This document shows, piece after piece, positions 53,023 through 62,962 of a stretch of DNA of 64,000 nt. Position numbers and translations under genes: made by a program. This DNA is from Ketobacter sp036337295. GTDB taxonomy: Bacteria; Pseudomonadota; Gammaproteobacteria; Pseudomonadales; Ketobacteraceae. The notes beneath the pieces are model-generated. The model had not been told where the DNA came from, made no database searches, and saw only the letters and a program-made list of their open reading frames with translations. Each line of letters opens with the position of its first letter. Position 1 is the first letter of the stretch. The stretch lies in the NCBI GenBank assembly GCA_036337295.1, contig JAYZEN010000007.1, forward strand, positions 310,001 to 374,000, given 5' to 3'.

Positions 53023-54750
53023 ATGAATTATGTCGCCTATCTGATCCTGCGTCGCCTGCGGGCGCCGCTGATCACCCTGATTGTCATTTACTCCATCTCC
53101 GTGCTGGGCTATGTGCTGATACCTGGTGTGGATGATCAGGGCAATCCCTACAGGATGAATTTCTTTCAGGCGTTCTACTTCGTCAGCTTCATGGGGTCCA
53201 CCATCGGATTCGGCGAAATACCCTATGAGTTCACCGCGGCACAACGGTTCTGGACCCTGTTCTGCATCTATGCCACAGTGGTGGGATGGATTTACAGCAT
53301 TGGTGCCGTCATTGCGACCCTGCGCGACCATACTTTTATCAATCTGATCCAGCGGCATCGCTTTCGTAATCGGGTGGAGCATCTCAAGGAGCCATTTTAT
53401 CTGGTCTGTGGCTACGGTCTTACCGGCAGCGCGGTGGTGGCGGACCTGGCCCGCCGGGGTATCCAGTCGGTAGTGGTGGAACTGAAACAAAGCCGGATCG
53501 ATGCACTGGAGCTGGACAATCTGCCGTTCGATATTCCCAGTTTGTGCGCCAACGCCAGCGAACCGGATGTAGTGCAGGATGCCGGTGTAGCCCTGGAAAA
53601 CTGCATCGGCGTGTTGTGCCTGACCGACGATGATCATGTTAATTTGTACATCGCACTGGCCAGTAAGTTACTGGCACCCACGCGCATGGTGTTGAGTCGG
53701 GTGGCTACCCGGGAGTACGCCGGCAACCTGCGCTCATTTAACACCGACCATGTGGTGGACCCGTTTGAAACGTTCGCAGAGTACCTGTGTAACGCGGTAT
53801 TCCATCCCTATCGGCAACTGGCCTATAACTGGCTGATCAGCCCCCAGCATCGCTCCCTGCAATCGGTGATGAAGCCGGAAAAAGGGCGCTGGATCATCTG
53901 TGGGTACGGGCGCTTGGGCAAAGCCATTCAGCGTCGCTTTGATCAGCTAGAGCTGGAAACCGTGATCGTTGAACCCAATCCCGACACGCAGAAAATCAAA
54001 GACGACCTGTGGGTGGTGAAAGGCCTGGGTACCGAGGCCCATACTTTGATGGAAGCCGGTATCCAGAGTGCAGTTGGCATCGTCGCCGGCACCTCGGACG
54101 ATGCCAACAATCTCTCCATCGTGCTGACAGCAAAGGACCTGAAAAAGAACCTGATGGTGGTGGCGCGTCAGAACAGCCATCACAATTCACCCGTCTTTAA
54201 AGCGGCCTCGATCAACATGATCATGGACCCCAACATCATCGTGGCACAACGCATCATGGCCCTCATCAAGACGCCATTGCTAATCCAGTTCCTGGAAGAA
54301 ATCAAACAGCACGACGAGGAATGGTGTGAGAAACTGGTGCGCCATTTTGATGTGCTGGTACGGGACAACCCGCTGGACAGCTGGTCCCTGATCATTGATC
54401 GGGATACCGCGCCGGCAATGTATGAAATGCTCAGGCACGGGCGGGATATACAAGCCCGCCATCTCTCAGTCCATCCCCAGAATCGCAGCGTGCAGCTGCC
54501 GGCCATGGTGTTGATGGTGGTGCGCAATGGCGCCTGTCATGTGTTGCCGGCCGAAGATTTTTGCCTGCGCATCGATGATGAGGTGCTGTTGTGTGGCCGT
54601 AGTCACGTGCAGAATCAGATGCTGTGGACGGTGTGCAATTCCAATGTGCTAAAGTATGTGATCAGCGGCCAGGATGAAGGTGGTGGTTATCTTTGGCAGC
54701 GCCTATTCAAAAAGAATGAACGGTCGAAAGACATCGGAGGCAGGGTATGA
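53023..54750 (+). CDS. Two-TM potassium channel with two RCK (TrkA-N) domains
   Basis: This 575-residue protein has TM1 (about 16-34), a pore loop with the selectivity filter STIGFGEIP (59-67) and TM2 (about 76-100). Two NAD-binding RCK domains follow, with dinucleotide motifs FYLVCGYGLTGSAV and RWIICGYGRLGKAI. The usual filter is TVGYGD, so TIGFGE is a conservative but unusual variant. Gating by NAD(H), nucleotides or K+ is expected. The stop overlaps the next gene (ATGA). Confidence 0.85.
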   Translation: MNYVAYLILRRLRAPLITLIVIYSISVLGYVLIPGVDDQGNPYRMNFFQAFYFVSFMGSTIGFGEIPYEFTAAQRFWTLFCIYATVVGWIYSIGAVIATLRDHTFINLIQRHRFRNRVEHLKEPFYLVCGYGLTGSAVVADLARRGIQSVVVELKQSRIDALELDNLPFDIPSLCANASEPDVVQDAGVALENCIGVLCLTDDDHVNLYIALASKLLAPTRMVLSRVATREYAGNLRSFNTDHVVDPFETFAEYLCNAVFHPYRQLAYNWLISPQHRSLQSVMKPEKGRWIICGYGRLGKAIQRRFDQLELETVIVEPNPDTQKIKDDLWVVKGLGTEAHTLMEAGIQSAVGIVAGTSDDANNLSIVLTAKDLKKNLMVVARQNSHHNSPVFKAASINMIMDPNIIVAQRIMALIKTPLLIQFLEEIKQHDEEWCEKLVRHFDVLVRDNPLDSWSLIIDRDTAPAMYEMLRHGRDIQARHLSVHPQNRSVQLPAMVLMVVRNGACHVLPAEDFCLRIDDEVLLCGRSHVQNQMLWTVCNSNVLKYVISGQDEGGGYLWQRLFKKNERSKDIGGRV

Positions 54751-55181
54751 AATCCATTCCCACACTGGCAACAACCATGACCCCATTTCCCTACAGTATT
54801 GACGTGAATGAACCACTGCAGGATGCCATTGCCATGATGGAGAAGCAGGGTTTCCATCATTTGCCGGTGACGGAAGCCGGCAAGTTGGTGGGCGTGCTCA
54901 CGGATCGGGATATCAAGTTTGTGGCGTCACCATTCAGCAGCGCGTCACTGGAAGACGAACTCTACGTTAAGGATATCTACAGTTCACGCACCTATGTGGT
55001 GGATATCCATAGCCCGTTGGAGAACGTACTGAAAGTCATGGCGGACAAGCATCTCGGCTCGGCGCTGATCACTAAAAACGAGAAGCTGGCGGGGATTCTG
55101 ACGCACAACGATGTGTTCCGAAAATTCGCCGATGTCCTGACCAAGCTCAAATCCAAACCTGATAGTAACGATGCCGCGTAA
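54747..55181 (+). CDS. CBS-domain pair protein
   Basis: This 144-residue protein consists of two CBS domains (about 5-60: HHLPVTEAGKLVGVLTDRDIKF; about 80-135: SALITKNEKLAGILTHNDVFRKF). CBS pairs bind adenine nucleotides. It is translationally coupled to the K+ channel gene, so it probably acts as an energy or osmotic sensor for that channel. The link is inference. Confidence 0.85.
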   Translation: MKSIPTLATTMTPFPYSIDVNEPLQDAIAMMEKQGFHHLPVTEAGKLVGVLTDRDIKFVASPFSSASLEDELYVKDIYSSRTYVVDIHSPLENVLKVMADKHLGSALITKNEKLAGILTHNDVFRKFADVLTKLKSKPDSNDAA

Positions 55182-56163
55182 TCCCTGGTATAACCCGGAT
55201 AAGCCCCATCATACCCGGAGTGGTTTCTGCAATCCTCCCGGGAGTCCGACCCGACCGGCCTTCAGTGCGGAGGTCGCCCGCGAAGCAGCCCACTTCGCCG
55301 GAGAGTTAATGCGTTTGGCGGGCAAGAATCCATTGCCGCCGGACCATGTGCTATCAGAAGACGAGGCCTTGAACGCGTATCGGGCAGCAGGAGACCAGGA
55401 CAAAATCCTCTGGCTGGGCCATGCCAGCTTTCTGATTCAACTGGACGGCATCACCTTGTTGACCGATCCCTACCTGACGGATTATGCCTCCCCGGTACCA
55501 TCGCGCAGCACCAAACGCCTGGTACCGTCTGCGATTGCCATTGATCGACTGCCGCCGGTGGATTGCATTCTGGTGTCCCACAATCATTATGATCATTTGG
55601 ATACCCGTGCTCTGGGTCATTTGGCGACGCGCTTCGGCCAGGCCCAGGTGGTGGTGCCCCTGGGGTTAAAATCACTGTTGCATAAACAGGGATTCAGCCG
55701 GGTGACGGAGTTGGATTGGTATGCAGAGGTGAAGGCTGCGTCGTGTAGGGTGACGGCGTTACCGGCCATCCACATGTCCCGTCGCGGGTTGTTCGACCTC
55801 AACAAAACCTTGTGGTGCGGATTTTCCCTTGAGAGTGAAAAACGGCGGATATACTTTGCCGGAGACACTGCCTATGGTCCAGTGTTCCGGGACATCGGTG
55901 ATCACTTCAATGGGTTCGACCTGGGGCTGGTACCCATTGGTGCCTACCAACCTCGAACCCTGATGTCATCGGTGCACACTACTCCCGAAGAGGCGGCTCA
56001 AATCGGTGAAGACATTGGCGCCCGTCGTTTGATCGGCATGCATTGGGGCACCATCCGCCTGACCACTGAGCCTATGATGGAACCGAAAGAGCGTTTCCTG
56101 GCGGCGAACACTCATGTGCCTCGTAGTGTGCTCAGGATTGGCGAAACTCTGACGCTTTGCTGA
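55171..56163 (+). CDS. Metallo-beta-lactamase-fold hydrolase (NAPE-PLD-like)
   Basis: This 330-residue protein has the metal-binding HNHYDHLD motif, a LGHASFLIQLDGITLLTDP start of the MBL fold, a GDTAYG motif and a C-terminal MHWGTIRLTTEPMMEP block. Together these are typical of the N-acyl-phosphatidylethanolamine phospholipase D-like branch. Its substrate could be a lipid or lactone and is not known. It overlaps the CBS gene by 11 bases. Confidence 0.85.
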   Translation: MPRNPWYNPDKPHHTRSGFCNPPGSPTRPAFSAEVAREAAHFAGELMRLAGKNPLPPDHVLSEDEALNAYRAAGDQDKILWLGHASFLIQLDGITLLTDPYLTDYASPVPSRSTKRLVPSAIAIDRLPPVDCILVSHNHYDHLDTRALGHLATRFGQAQVVVPLGLKSLLHKQGFSRVTELDWYAEVKAASCRVTALPAIHMSRRGLFDLNKTLWCGFSLESEKRRIYFAGDTAYGPVFRDIGDHFNGFDLGLVPIGAYQPRTLMSSVHTTPEEAAQIGEDIGARRLIGMHWGTIRLTTEPMMEPKERFLAANTHVPRSVLRIGETLTLC

Positions 56164-56310
56164 AATAAATATTTGCACTCTGTAAAGGGCTGAAAGCATT
56201 TGCTTATCCGCGAATTCCGCAGTCGAGATCGGCCCGAGACAGGTTATGTTTGCGGCACAGTTGGCGTAGACTGACGAAAAGCCTTCAGGTAGTTGCCCTT
56301 GTTAGTAGAG

Positions 56311-58535
56311 ATGCAGGGGGCGCTTAAGCGCCTCATTCTGATCCATCGATTTTTAAGGGAATTCAACAAGCAGAGAACGCTCTGCGAAACCAGGACGGAT
56401 CTATTCGAGTTGCTGTGCCGACTGGCGGTGCATCAGGGCGGCTACAGTTTCGCCTGGGTCGGTATACAGCATGGGGATCGGGTCATCCCCGTGGTTCAAT
56501 CGGGCGGTTTGGGGAGTGCGCCGCAACTGTGTTGTGGCGAATACCAACAGCAATCCGACCCGGTGGTACGCGCCATTTTCAGCAATCAGGCAGCGGTCCT
56601 GAAATTAAGCCCCGACCAGGTGCTGCCGGCTTATTGGAGCACACTGATCCGGCAGGAGCAGCTGCGCGCGGTAGCGGTGATTCCGATTCGCTTCAAGCAG
56701 AAATCCGTTGGTATGCTGGTGCTGTGCTCTCAGTGGGAAGACGATTTTTCAGACCTTTATAGTTTCACTCTGGCGGAGCTGGAAGAAGACGTCAGCACGG
56801 CGCTGGACAGGCTGGATGAGTATGCCCACCGGCTGGATATGGAGCTTCAACTCAAGCAACTGCACCAGGCCGTAGAGAGCAGTGCCACCTCGGTGGTGGT
56901 AACCGATACCCAGGGCTTTATTCAATACGCAAATCCCTTTTTCTCTGAACTGACCGGCTATGACGTCATCGACGTTTTGGGCTTGAGCTACCAATCGTTC
57001 ATTCCCAAGGATTTTGATGAAAGCGTTGTTAATGACATGCGAGAGAGCCTGGCAGAAGGCAGGCAATGGCGGGGCGAGGTGCGGATTCTGGCCAGCGATG
57101 GCAGCTCCATATGGGTGTATCAGCAGGTGTCACCGGTAAGTGATAATCACGGCGTGGCAACCCGCTATGTGTGTACCCTGGTGGACCACACCGAGTTACA
57201 TGAGGCCCATGCCACTATTGAAATGCTGGCCTATTACGATGAGTTAACCGGCCTCCCCAACCGGCGCCTGTTCCTGGATCGCCTGCAACAGGAGATCAAC
57301 GGTGCGACTCGTGACAACCGGCACTTTGCTGTGTGCTTCCTGGACCTGGATGGATTCAAGGATGTGAATGACAGTCTTGGCCATGAAGCGGGGGATGAAT
57401 TGCTGCGGGTGGTGGCGCAGCGCATTCGGGAGCAGGTCAGAACCAAAGATACAGTGGCACGCCTGGGGGGGACGAGTTTACCCTGATCGTAACGGACCTC
57501 AAGCACTTGCAGGATTGCTCCCGGGTGGCAACCAATATTATTAAAGCATTGCAGATGCCGATTCCAGTTAATGGCAAGGAGGTGGTGGTAACCACCAGTA
57601 TCGGGATCGCCAATTTTCCTGCCGATGGAAGCAATATTGTGGATCTCTCCCGTCATGCGGATATGGCGATGTACCATGCCAAAGCCAAGGGTCGCAATAA
57701 TTTTCAGTTTTTCACGGAAGCCCTCAATCGCGAAGTGGAGCGGCGAGTGGAGCTGGAGGCCAGATTGCACCAGGCCTTCAATACCGGTCAGTTGGCGCTG
57801 CGCTTCCAGCCGCAAATGGATGGCATGGACGGCTCCCTGCACGCGGTGGAAGCGGTCCTCCACTGGCCGGCTTTGAGTGAGCTCGGTATTCAGCAGGATG
57901 AGGTTTATGAACATCTTGAAAGCGCCGGCATGTTGGCGGAGGTCTTCGAGTGGACGTTAATGCAGGCGTGCCAGGAAACGTCCAGACTGCATCATCAGTT
58001 CGGCGTCAACTTTCACCTGGGGGTACGGCTACCGCGGCTGATCATGCGCAACCGGGATCAGCTGTTCAGCTTTCTGGAGCGCTGTCTGGCCATCACCGGA
58101 CTTCAATATGACACCATTCAGTTCGAGGTCCCGGAAACGGCATTGAACGACGAATTCAATTCCATCACCGGTACACTGCAGGAACTACGCAGTCGTGGTG
58201 CAGCCATTGCCATCGATCGCTTTGGTATGGGGGGCACATCATTGCGTCTGCTCAGCCGATTCAAAGTGGATGTTCTGAAAATTGACAAGAGCCTGATGTC
58301 CGATCTGATGACGGATCGCAACGACGCGGCCGTGGCGTCGGCCATCATCACACTGGCTCATCAGCTCAATATCAAAGTGCTGGCCAATGGTGTGGAGACT
58401 CTGGAGCACTTTCAGTATCTGGAGCGCTATTGGTGCGATTACTTACAGGGTGAATATCTGGCACCGGCCATGAGCGTCACCCAGTTCCAGCGCTACCTGT
58501 CCCGTTATTGTGAGCAGGGCTTTCAGGCCGGGTGA
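56311..58535 (+). pseudogene. GAF-PAS-GGDEF-EAL protein, frameshifted in GGDEF motif
   Basis: The reading from ATG 56311 gives a GAF domain (about 15-165) and a PAS domain (about 185-300), then a GGDEF domain (YYDELTGLPNRR) that runs off frame at the G7 tract 57465-57471 and stops at 57486. One extra G would read ARLGGDEFTLIV and continue through an EAL domain to 58535 for a 741-residue protein. The EAL part is degenerate: EAVLHW, VRLP for VNLS, DRFG for DDFG, and ANGVET for AEGVET. It is therefore unlikely to be an active phosphodiesterase. Either a true mutation, a slippery or phase-variable tract, or a sequencing error explains the shift. Confidence 0.85.
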
Positions 58536-58564
58536 CGTGCGCATCCTTAATTTTTCCCACCTCC

Positions 58565-59557
58565 TCAGCGGGAAAATCGCTTGCGATATTCCGTGGGGGA
58601 GAGCGCCACTTCGCGCTTGAACAGCCTGCGGAAGGAGCTGACGTCTACGTAACCCACCTTTTCGGTAATATCGTCCACGCTCAGGGCGGTGGATTCCAGT
58701 AAACGTTTGGCTTCGTCAATACGCAGCTTCTGAAAATACTGTTTGGGTGGCTTGCCGGTGGCTTGATTGAAGCGGCGAATGAACGTTCGCGGGCTCACTG
58801 CCAGTTGGCTGGCAAGCGCGTCCAGCTGAAACTCCTGATCGAGATTTTCCTGCATCCACTGCACCGCGTTTTTCACCAGTTCATCCTGTTGTTTGAAATG
58901 GTGGGGCACTGGAATGTAAGGCGCCTGGGTGGATTCCTTATTCTGCAACATCACGGTTTTGGAGCAGCACTTGGCGATGCTGGGACCGGCGAAACGCTCA
59001 ATCAAACGAATGCACAGGTGCATATAAGCAGTCACCGCCCCAGAGCAGTAAACATTATTTTGCTCGGTGACCATTTTTTCCAGCCGCAGATGTACTTTGG
59101 GGAATGAGTGAGTGAAGTGATGGGCCAGCCACCAGCTGGTAGTCGCCTCGTAACCGTCCAGCAAACCGGTGTCTGCTAACAGGAAAGAGCCACTGCAGTT
59201 GGAGGCGATGGCTGCGCCTCTGGCGTGGTGGGTCTTGATCAGGTTGCCCATCACGCTGCGCATCTCTTCGGTCTTTTTGGTGACCTCATAGCCAAAAGCA
59301 TGGTCGATGCCGGGAATGAGGCAGATGTCAGGAGTGCCTGCTTCTTCGTAGCGGCCGTCCACAGCAATGGTGATGCCGGTGGAGGTGTGCACGGGCTTGC
59401 CGTCCGGTGAGTATATTTTCCATGAAAACAAAGGACTACCAGGGTTTTCCTTGCGTACTCGTTGGTGGATATTGGCGATGTGGAAGACATCTGTCGGGCC
59501 AGTGATGGAAGTCGATAAGCATCCGTCATATGCGAATATTGCCAGCTTTGTGGTCAT
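58565..59557 (-). CDS. GlxA-type AraC family regulator
   Basis: This 330-residue regulator has an N-terminal DJ-1/PfpI-like GATase domain (about 1-195; IAFDGCL-type start, CLIPGIDHAF, IASNCSGSFLLADTG with the nucleophile-elbow Cys) and a C-terminal AraC HTH pair (about 230-330; LDALASQLAVSPRTFIRRF and DITEKVGYVDVSSFRRLFKR). Members regulate catabolism of amines such as glycine betaine or arginine, but the target here is unknown. GGAGAG precedes the ATG. Confidence 0.9.
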   Translation of the reverse strand: MTTKLAIFAYDGCLSTSITGPTDVFHIANIHQRVRKENPGSPLFSWKIYSPDGKPVHTSTGITIAVDGRYEEAGTPDICLIPGIDHAFGYEVTKKTEEMRSVMGNLIKTHHARGAAIASNCSGSFLLADTGLLDGYEATTSWWLAHHFTHSFPKVHLRLEKMVTEQNNVYCSGAVTAYMHLCIRLIERFAGPSIAKCCSKTVMLQNKESTQAPYIPVPHHFKQQDELVKNAVQWMQENLDQEFQLDALASQLAVSPRTFIRRFNQATGKPPKQYFQKLRIDEAKRLLESTALSVDDITEKVGYVDVSSFRRLFKREVALSPTEYRKRFSR

Positions 59558-59697
59558 ATTGTTCTCTCCGTAATGGCAAAAGAAGCATTCATATTGTCAT
59601 AAATGCCACTTTTGCGAGCCTGCGTCAAGGACTAATCTGAAACCCAGCTACAAACCTCGCGGACCAAATGCTTGCGTACCAAATGGGAGGACGCTTT

Positions 59698-60201
59698 ATG
59701 GCAACGACAACCCGCTCCATCCATACCATCGGGGATATGGGCGCCCCGGATTTCAGTTCCTGTCCGGTCAGTCGCGGCATGCTACTGTCGGCATTCAGTG
59801 AAAACGTAGCGATTACCCTGGACGTGATTTTGCGTGCTGTAGCGGGAGGCCTGTTGTTCTGGTTGCTGGGCTATGGTCTGCCGGTTACACCGGGGTTGAG
59901 TTTTTTCGCGGCATTAAGTGCATCCCTGGGGGTGCTGTATCTGGCCAACCTGGCCGACGTCAATAACGTGCGTGATGGCATCATCTCCACGGTGTCCGCC
60001 TTTCTCGTCTGGGGCATCCTGGCGTTTGATGCAAACAATGCGGCCCTGGTGGGGCTCACCTTGTTTGCACACCTGATGGTGGCGTTCTTCGCAGGCTTTG
60101 CCCGAGTCTCCGGCAGCTTGAGGGACATGGCCTTGTGGCCGGTTCTGTTCGGGGGGCTGAGTATAACTCTGGTGGGTTTTGTCGATTTGTTTTTGATTTA
60201 A
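59698..60201 (+). CDS. Hypothetical five- to six-helix membrane protein
   Basis: This 167-residue protein starts MATTTRSIHTIGDMG after a strong GGGAGGAC ribosome site. An in-frame upstream ATG at 59668 is less likely. About five hydrophobic helices follow residue 40 (LDVILRAVAGGLLFWLLGYG, FFAALSASLGVLYLANL, and others). I do not recognise the family. It is divergent from the AraC regulator and followed by a thioesterase gene 10 bases later. Confidence 0.75.
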   Translation: MATTTRSIHTIGDMGAPDFSSCPVSRGMLLSAFSENVAITLDVILRAVAGGLLFWLLGYGLPVTPGLSFFAALSASLGVLYLANLADVNNVRDGIISTVSAFLVWGILAFDANNAALVGLTLFAHLMVAFFAGFARVSGSLRDMALWPVLFGGLSITLVGFVDLFLI

Positions 60202-60210
60202 GGTAATAAC

Positions 60211-61023
60211 GTGACAGCAGTATTGTTTGAAGTTCAAGGCAACGACTTTGTGCCGACCCCCCTCGCCGGTAGTCCTTGGCACCCTGAGGTACTGCATGGC
60301 GGGGCCCCAGCCGGGCTCTTGGCCCATTGCCTGGAACACGAGGTAGCGGGGCTTCAGTTGCTGCCCGCCAGGTTGTCCATCGATTTGATTCGCCCGGTGC
60401 CCTGTACACCGCTGCAGGTGGAGGTGAGCGCTGTTCGGGCTGGCAAGCGAATTGCCCTGCTGCAGGCGAAGCTGACAGCCGGTGGTAGCCTGGTGGCCGT
60501 GGCCAGTGGTTTGTTTGTGAAACCTGAGCCGCTGTCTTTGCCGGCCCATGCACCCCGACACCAGGCGGCACTGCCCAATCCAGAGGGCCTGGATAGCGTC
60601 TCGTTTGGCGATATCCTGTTTGGGCAGTCCGGGAATCCACCGCCGGGATTGCATACCACCGTTCAGTTGCGCCCTATCAGTGGGCTTGATGAGACCGGCA
60701 GGGGAAGTGCGTGGATCAGGCTGCCGGCGCAGGTGATTGACGGCCAGCCGAATACACCATTCATGCTGGCGGCACTGGCTGCGGATTTTGGAAATGGAGT
60801 GGGCCAACTCAGTCTCGGGGATCAGGTCGGCACCATCAATGCAGACATCCAGCTGCATTTGGGGCGACTCCCGCAAGGGGAGTGGATCGGGTTACAGAGT
60901 GAGGCTCTGTTGGACGAGACAGGCGTAGGGCAGGTGCTGACCGTGTTGCATGATGTGAGTGGGCGAGTGGGCCAGGTCATGCAAACCATTATGCCGATGA
61001 GAGGCTTTGGCGGAACTAACTAA
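60211..61023 (+). CDS. Double-hotdog acyl-CoA thioesterase-like protein
   Basis: This 270-residue protein starts at GTG 60211 with AAGGTAA upstream. The N-terminal hotdog has the LHGGAPAGLLAHCLEH motif, followed by LSIDLIRPVP and a second hotdog repeat (QLSLGDQVGTINADIQLHLGR). This matches TesB-like thioesterases (4HBT_3), which hydrolyse acyl-CoA. The substrate is unknown. Confidence 0.85.
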   Translation: MTAVLFEVQGNDFVPTPLAGSPWHPEVLHGGAPAGLLAHCLEHEVAGLQLLPARLSIDLIRPVPCTPLQVEVSAVRAGKRIALLQAKLTAGGSLVAVASGLFVKPEPLSLPAHAPRHQAALPNPEGLDSVSFGDILFGQSGNPPPGLHTTVQLRPISGLDETGRGSAWIRLPAQVIDGQPNTPFMLAALAADFGNGVGQLSLGDQVGTINADIQLHLGRLPQGEWIGLQSEALLDETGVGQVLTVLHDVSGRVGQVMQTIMPMRGFGGTN

Positions 61024-61080
61024 ACCCCCTTCGGTCGAAATGGGAAATTTCCTGATTGAATAAATTGTAAGGAGTTTCCC

Positions 61081-62427
61081 ATGCAGCTGAGACAACGTGT
61101 TTTGGCAGTTTTCCTGATGGTGTTGGTCAGCGTCCCGGCGTTTGCCGTGTGGCCATTGCAGGATGGAGATGGCAATCAGCTCCCATCCCTGGCCCCCATG
61201 CTGGAGAAAGTAAACCCCGCGGTGGTCAACATCTCAACCTTTGCCTCCCGGCAACAGATGAACCCTCTTCTGAACGACCCTTTCTTTCGTCACTTCTTCG
61301 GCCCAAATCAACGGGCGCCACAAATGAAACGATCGCAAAGTGCCGGTTCCGGTGTGATTGTGGATGGCGAGGCCGGCACGGTAATTACCAACTTTCATGT
61401 GATCGACGGTGCAGATGAGATCAAGGTGTCGCTGAACGATGGCCGTTCCTTCGACGCAACGCTGGTGGGGTCGGACCCGGATGTGGACATCGCAATCCTG
61501 AAAATTAAAGGCGATAACCTGCAGGAAGTGAAAATGGCGGATTCCGATTCCACCCGGGTGGGGGATTTCGTAGTGGCCATAGGGAACCCGTTCGGTTTGG
61601 GGCAGACTGTGACCACTGGTGTGGTGAGTGCCATCGGTCGTACCGGCTTGGGTATCGAAGGATACGAAAACTTCATCCAGACGGATGCTTCTATTAACCC
61701 GGGGAACTCCGGCGGCGCACTGGTGAACCTCAAAGGGGAGTTGGTGGGCATCAATACGGCCATCATCGCACCTGCGGGCGGAAACGTGGGCATCGGCTTT
61801 GCGATTCCCACCAATATGGCGCGCCACAGTTTGGAGCAGATACTCGAGCACGGTGAGGTGAAGCGTGGTCAACTGGGTGTGGTGATCCAGGATCTGACGC
61901 CGGATCTGGCGGAGGCCTTCGACCTGGATGGCAAACAAGGCGTGGTGGTGTCTGAGGTACAACCAGACTCTGCGGCGGATAAAGCCGGTATCAAGCAGGG
62001 CGATGTCATCATCGAGTTTGATGGTAAGGGCATGAAATCGGCAGCTCAGTTGCGCAACGCTGTAGGTATTCGACGGGTGGGAGACAAAGTCAAAATCAAA
62101 GTGATTCGCGATGGCGGCACCAAGCAGCTGACCGCCAAAATTGGCGAGTCCAGCGGAGCGGTACTGGCCTCCAACAGCCTCCACAAATTCCTGGATGGTG
62201 CTCACCTGGCCAACAGTAAGGACCCGGCAGGTGTGTTGGTCCAGTCATTGGACCCTGGATCAGCCGCCCAGGTGTCCGGATTGCGTGAAGGGGACATTAT
62301 TACCAGCGTAAACAAGCTGCGGGTAGAAGACCTGGACGACATGAAGTCGGCCTTGGCGAAGAGCAAGAGCCAATTGTTGCTGCGTTTGCTGCGGGGCAAT
62401 GCGGCTCTGTACCTGGTTCTGAAATAA
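61081..62427 (+). CDS. degQ: Periplasmic serine protease DegQ/HtrA
   Basis: This 448-residue Do-type protease has a signal peptide (MQLRQRVLAVFLMVLVSVPAFA). The catalytic triad is His106 (ITNFHVID), Asp136 (DVDIAIL) and Ser210 (NPGNSGGAL), followed by two PDZ domains (about 250-345 and 355-448). It degrades or refolds damaged envelope proteins. AAGGAG precedes the ATG. DegQ and MucD/DegP cannot be fully separated by eye. Confidence 0.93.
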   Translation: MQLRQRVLAVFLMVLVSVPAFAVWPLQDGDGNQLPSLAPMLEKVNPAVVNISTFASRQQMNPLLNDPFFRHFFGPNQRAPQMKRSQSAGSGVIVDGEAGTVITNFHVIDGADEIKVSLNDGRSFDATLVGSDPDVDIAILKIKGDNLQEVKMADSDSTRVGDFVVAIGNPFGLGQTVTTGVVSAIGRTGLGIEGYENFIQTDASINPGNSGGALVNLKGELVGINTAIIAPAGGNVGIGFAIPTNMARHSLEQILEHGEVKRGQLGVVIQDLTPDLAEAFDLDGKQGVVVSEVQPDSAADKAGIKQGDVIIEFDGKGMKSAAQLRNAVGIRRVGDKVKIKVIRDGGTKQLTAKIGESSGAVLASNSLHKFLDGAHLANSKDPAGVLVQSLDPGSAAQVSGLREGDIITSVNKLRVEDLDDMKSALAKSKSQLLLRLLRGNAALYLVLK

Positions 62428-62444
62428 ATCCTGAGCTTCCATTC

Positions 62445-62482
62445 CGGCGGTGTTCATCCTCAGTCAAGGATGGGCACCGCCG
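62445..62482 (+). terminator. Terminator-like hairpin after degQ
   Basis: The stem CGGCGGTG / CACCGCCG extends after a TT/GG mismatch with CATCC / GGATG around an 8-base loop. There is no T run. It lies 18 bases after the protease stop. Confidence 0.55.
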
Positions 62483-62616
62483 CTAGTTCTTGAGTTCCAG
62501 AAACCGAGGAGTCATAATTCCGGGCTTGATAAACATCGCGTCTAGGCAGCACTCTGAAGTGGCCTGCAATGGGCACGGAAGTTGTATGTATCGCCACCTC
62601 TGAGCCACAACTCGTT

Positions 62617-62871
62617 ATGAAGAAAACCTTTTTTACCCATTTGTTCAAAAGGAAAGCGCGTAAAGGCACTCCCGACAAACCTGTCGCCACGGCAGACGAT
62701 GTGCGCCGGAAACTTGCCAATTATCAACCTGTGGCAGGACCCTCCCAGTTTACCCCTGCAGGTGTATATCACGTAAATGAAGTTGACGAAATGGCTGGAG
62801 GCCAGGAGCCTGTTTCGGGCCCGGACACCGGTAGAATCCAGCAACGGGAAGTCGAGCATCAGGATTCCTGA
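62617..62871 (+). CDS. Small hypothetical protein
   Basis: This 84-residue, basic then acidic hydrophilic protein starts MKKTFFTHLFKRKARKG and ends EHQDS, with no recognised domain. An upstream in-frame ATG at 62569 would add 16 residues. The reading lacks a good SD. It is kept because it fills the interval between degQ and bfd without a better candidate. It may be spurious. Confidence 0.4.
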   Translation: MKKTFFTHLFKRKARKGTPDKPVATADDVRRKLANYQPVAGPSQFTPAGVYHVNEVDEMAGGQEPVSGPDTGRIQQREVEHQDS

Positions 62872-62903
62872 CAAATTGTTGCAAACGTCACACTTTTGTA
62901 ATT

Positions 62904-62922
62904 GACAATTATTCGCATTCTC
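62904..62922. promoter_or_regulatory. Possible Fur box before bfd
   Basis: GACAATTATTCGCATTCTC matches 12 of 19 positions of GATAATGATAATCATTATC, 41 bases before the bfd start. The A/T-rich surroundings and the iron-storage genes downstream favour a Fur-type site. Confidence 0.45.
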
Positions 62923-62962
62923 AATATTATTCTTTCCAAACTTGGAGGGGATAAGTAAGAAC

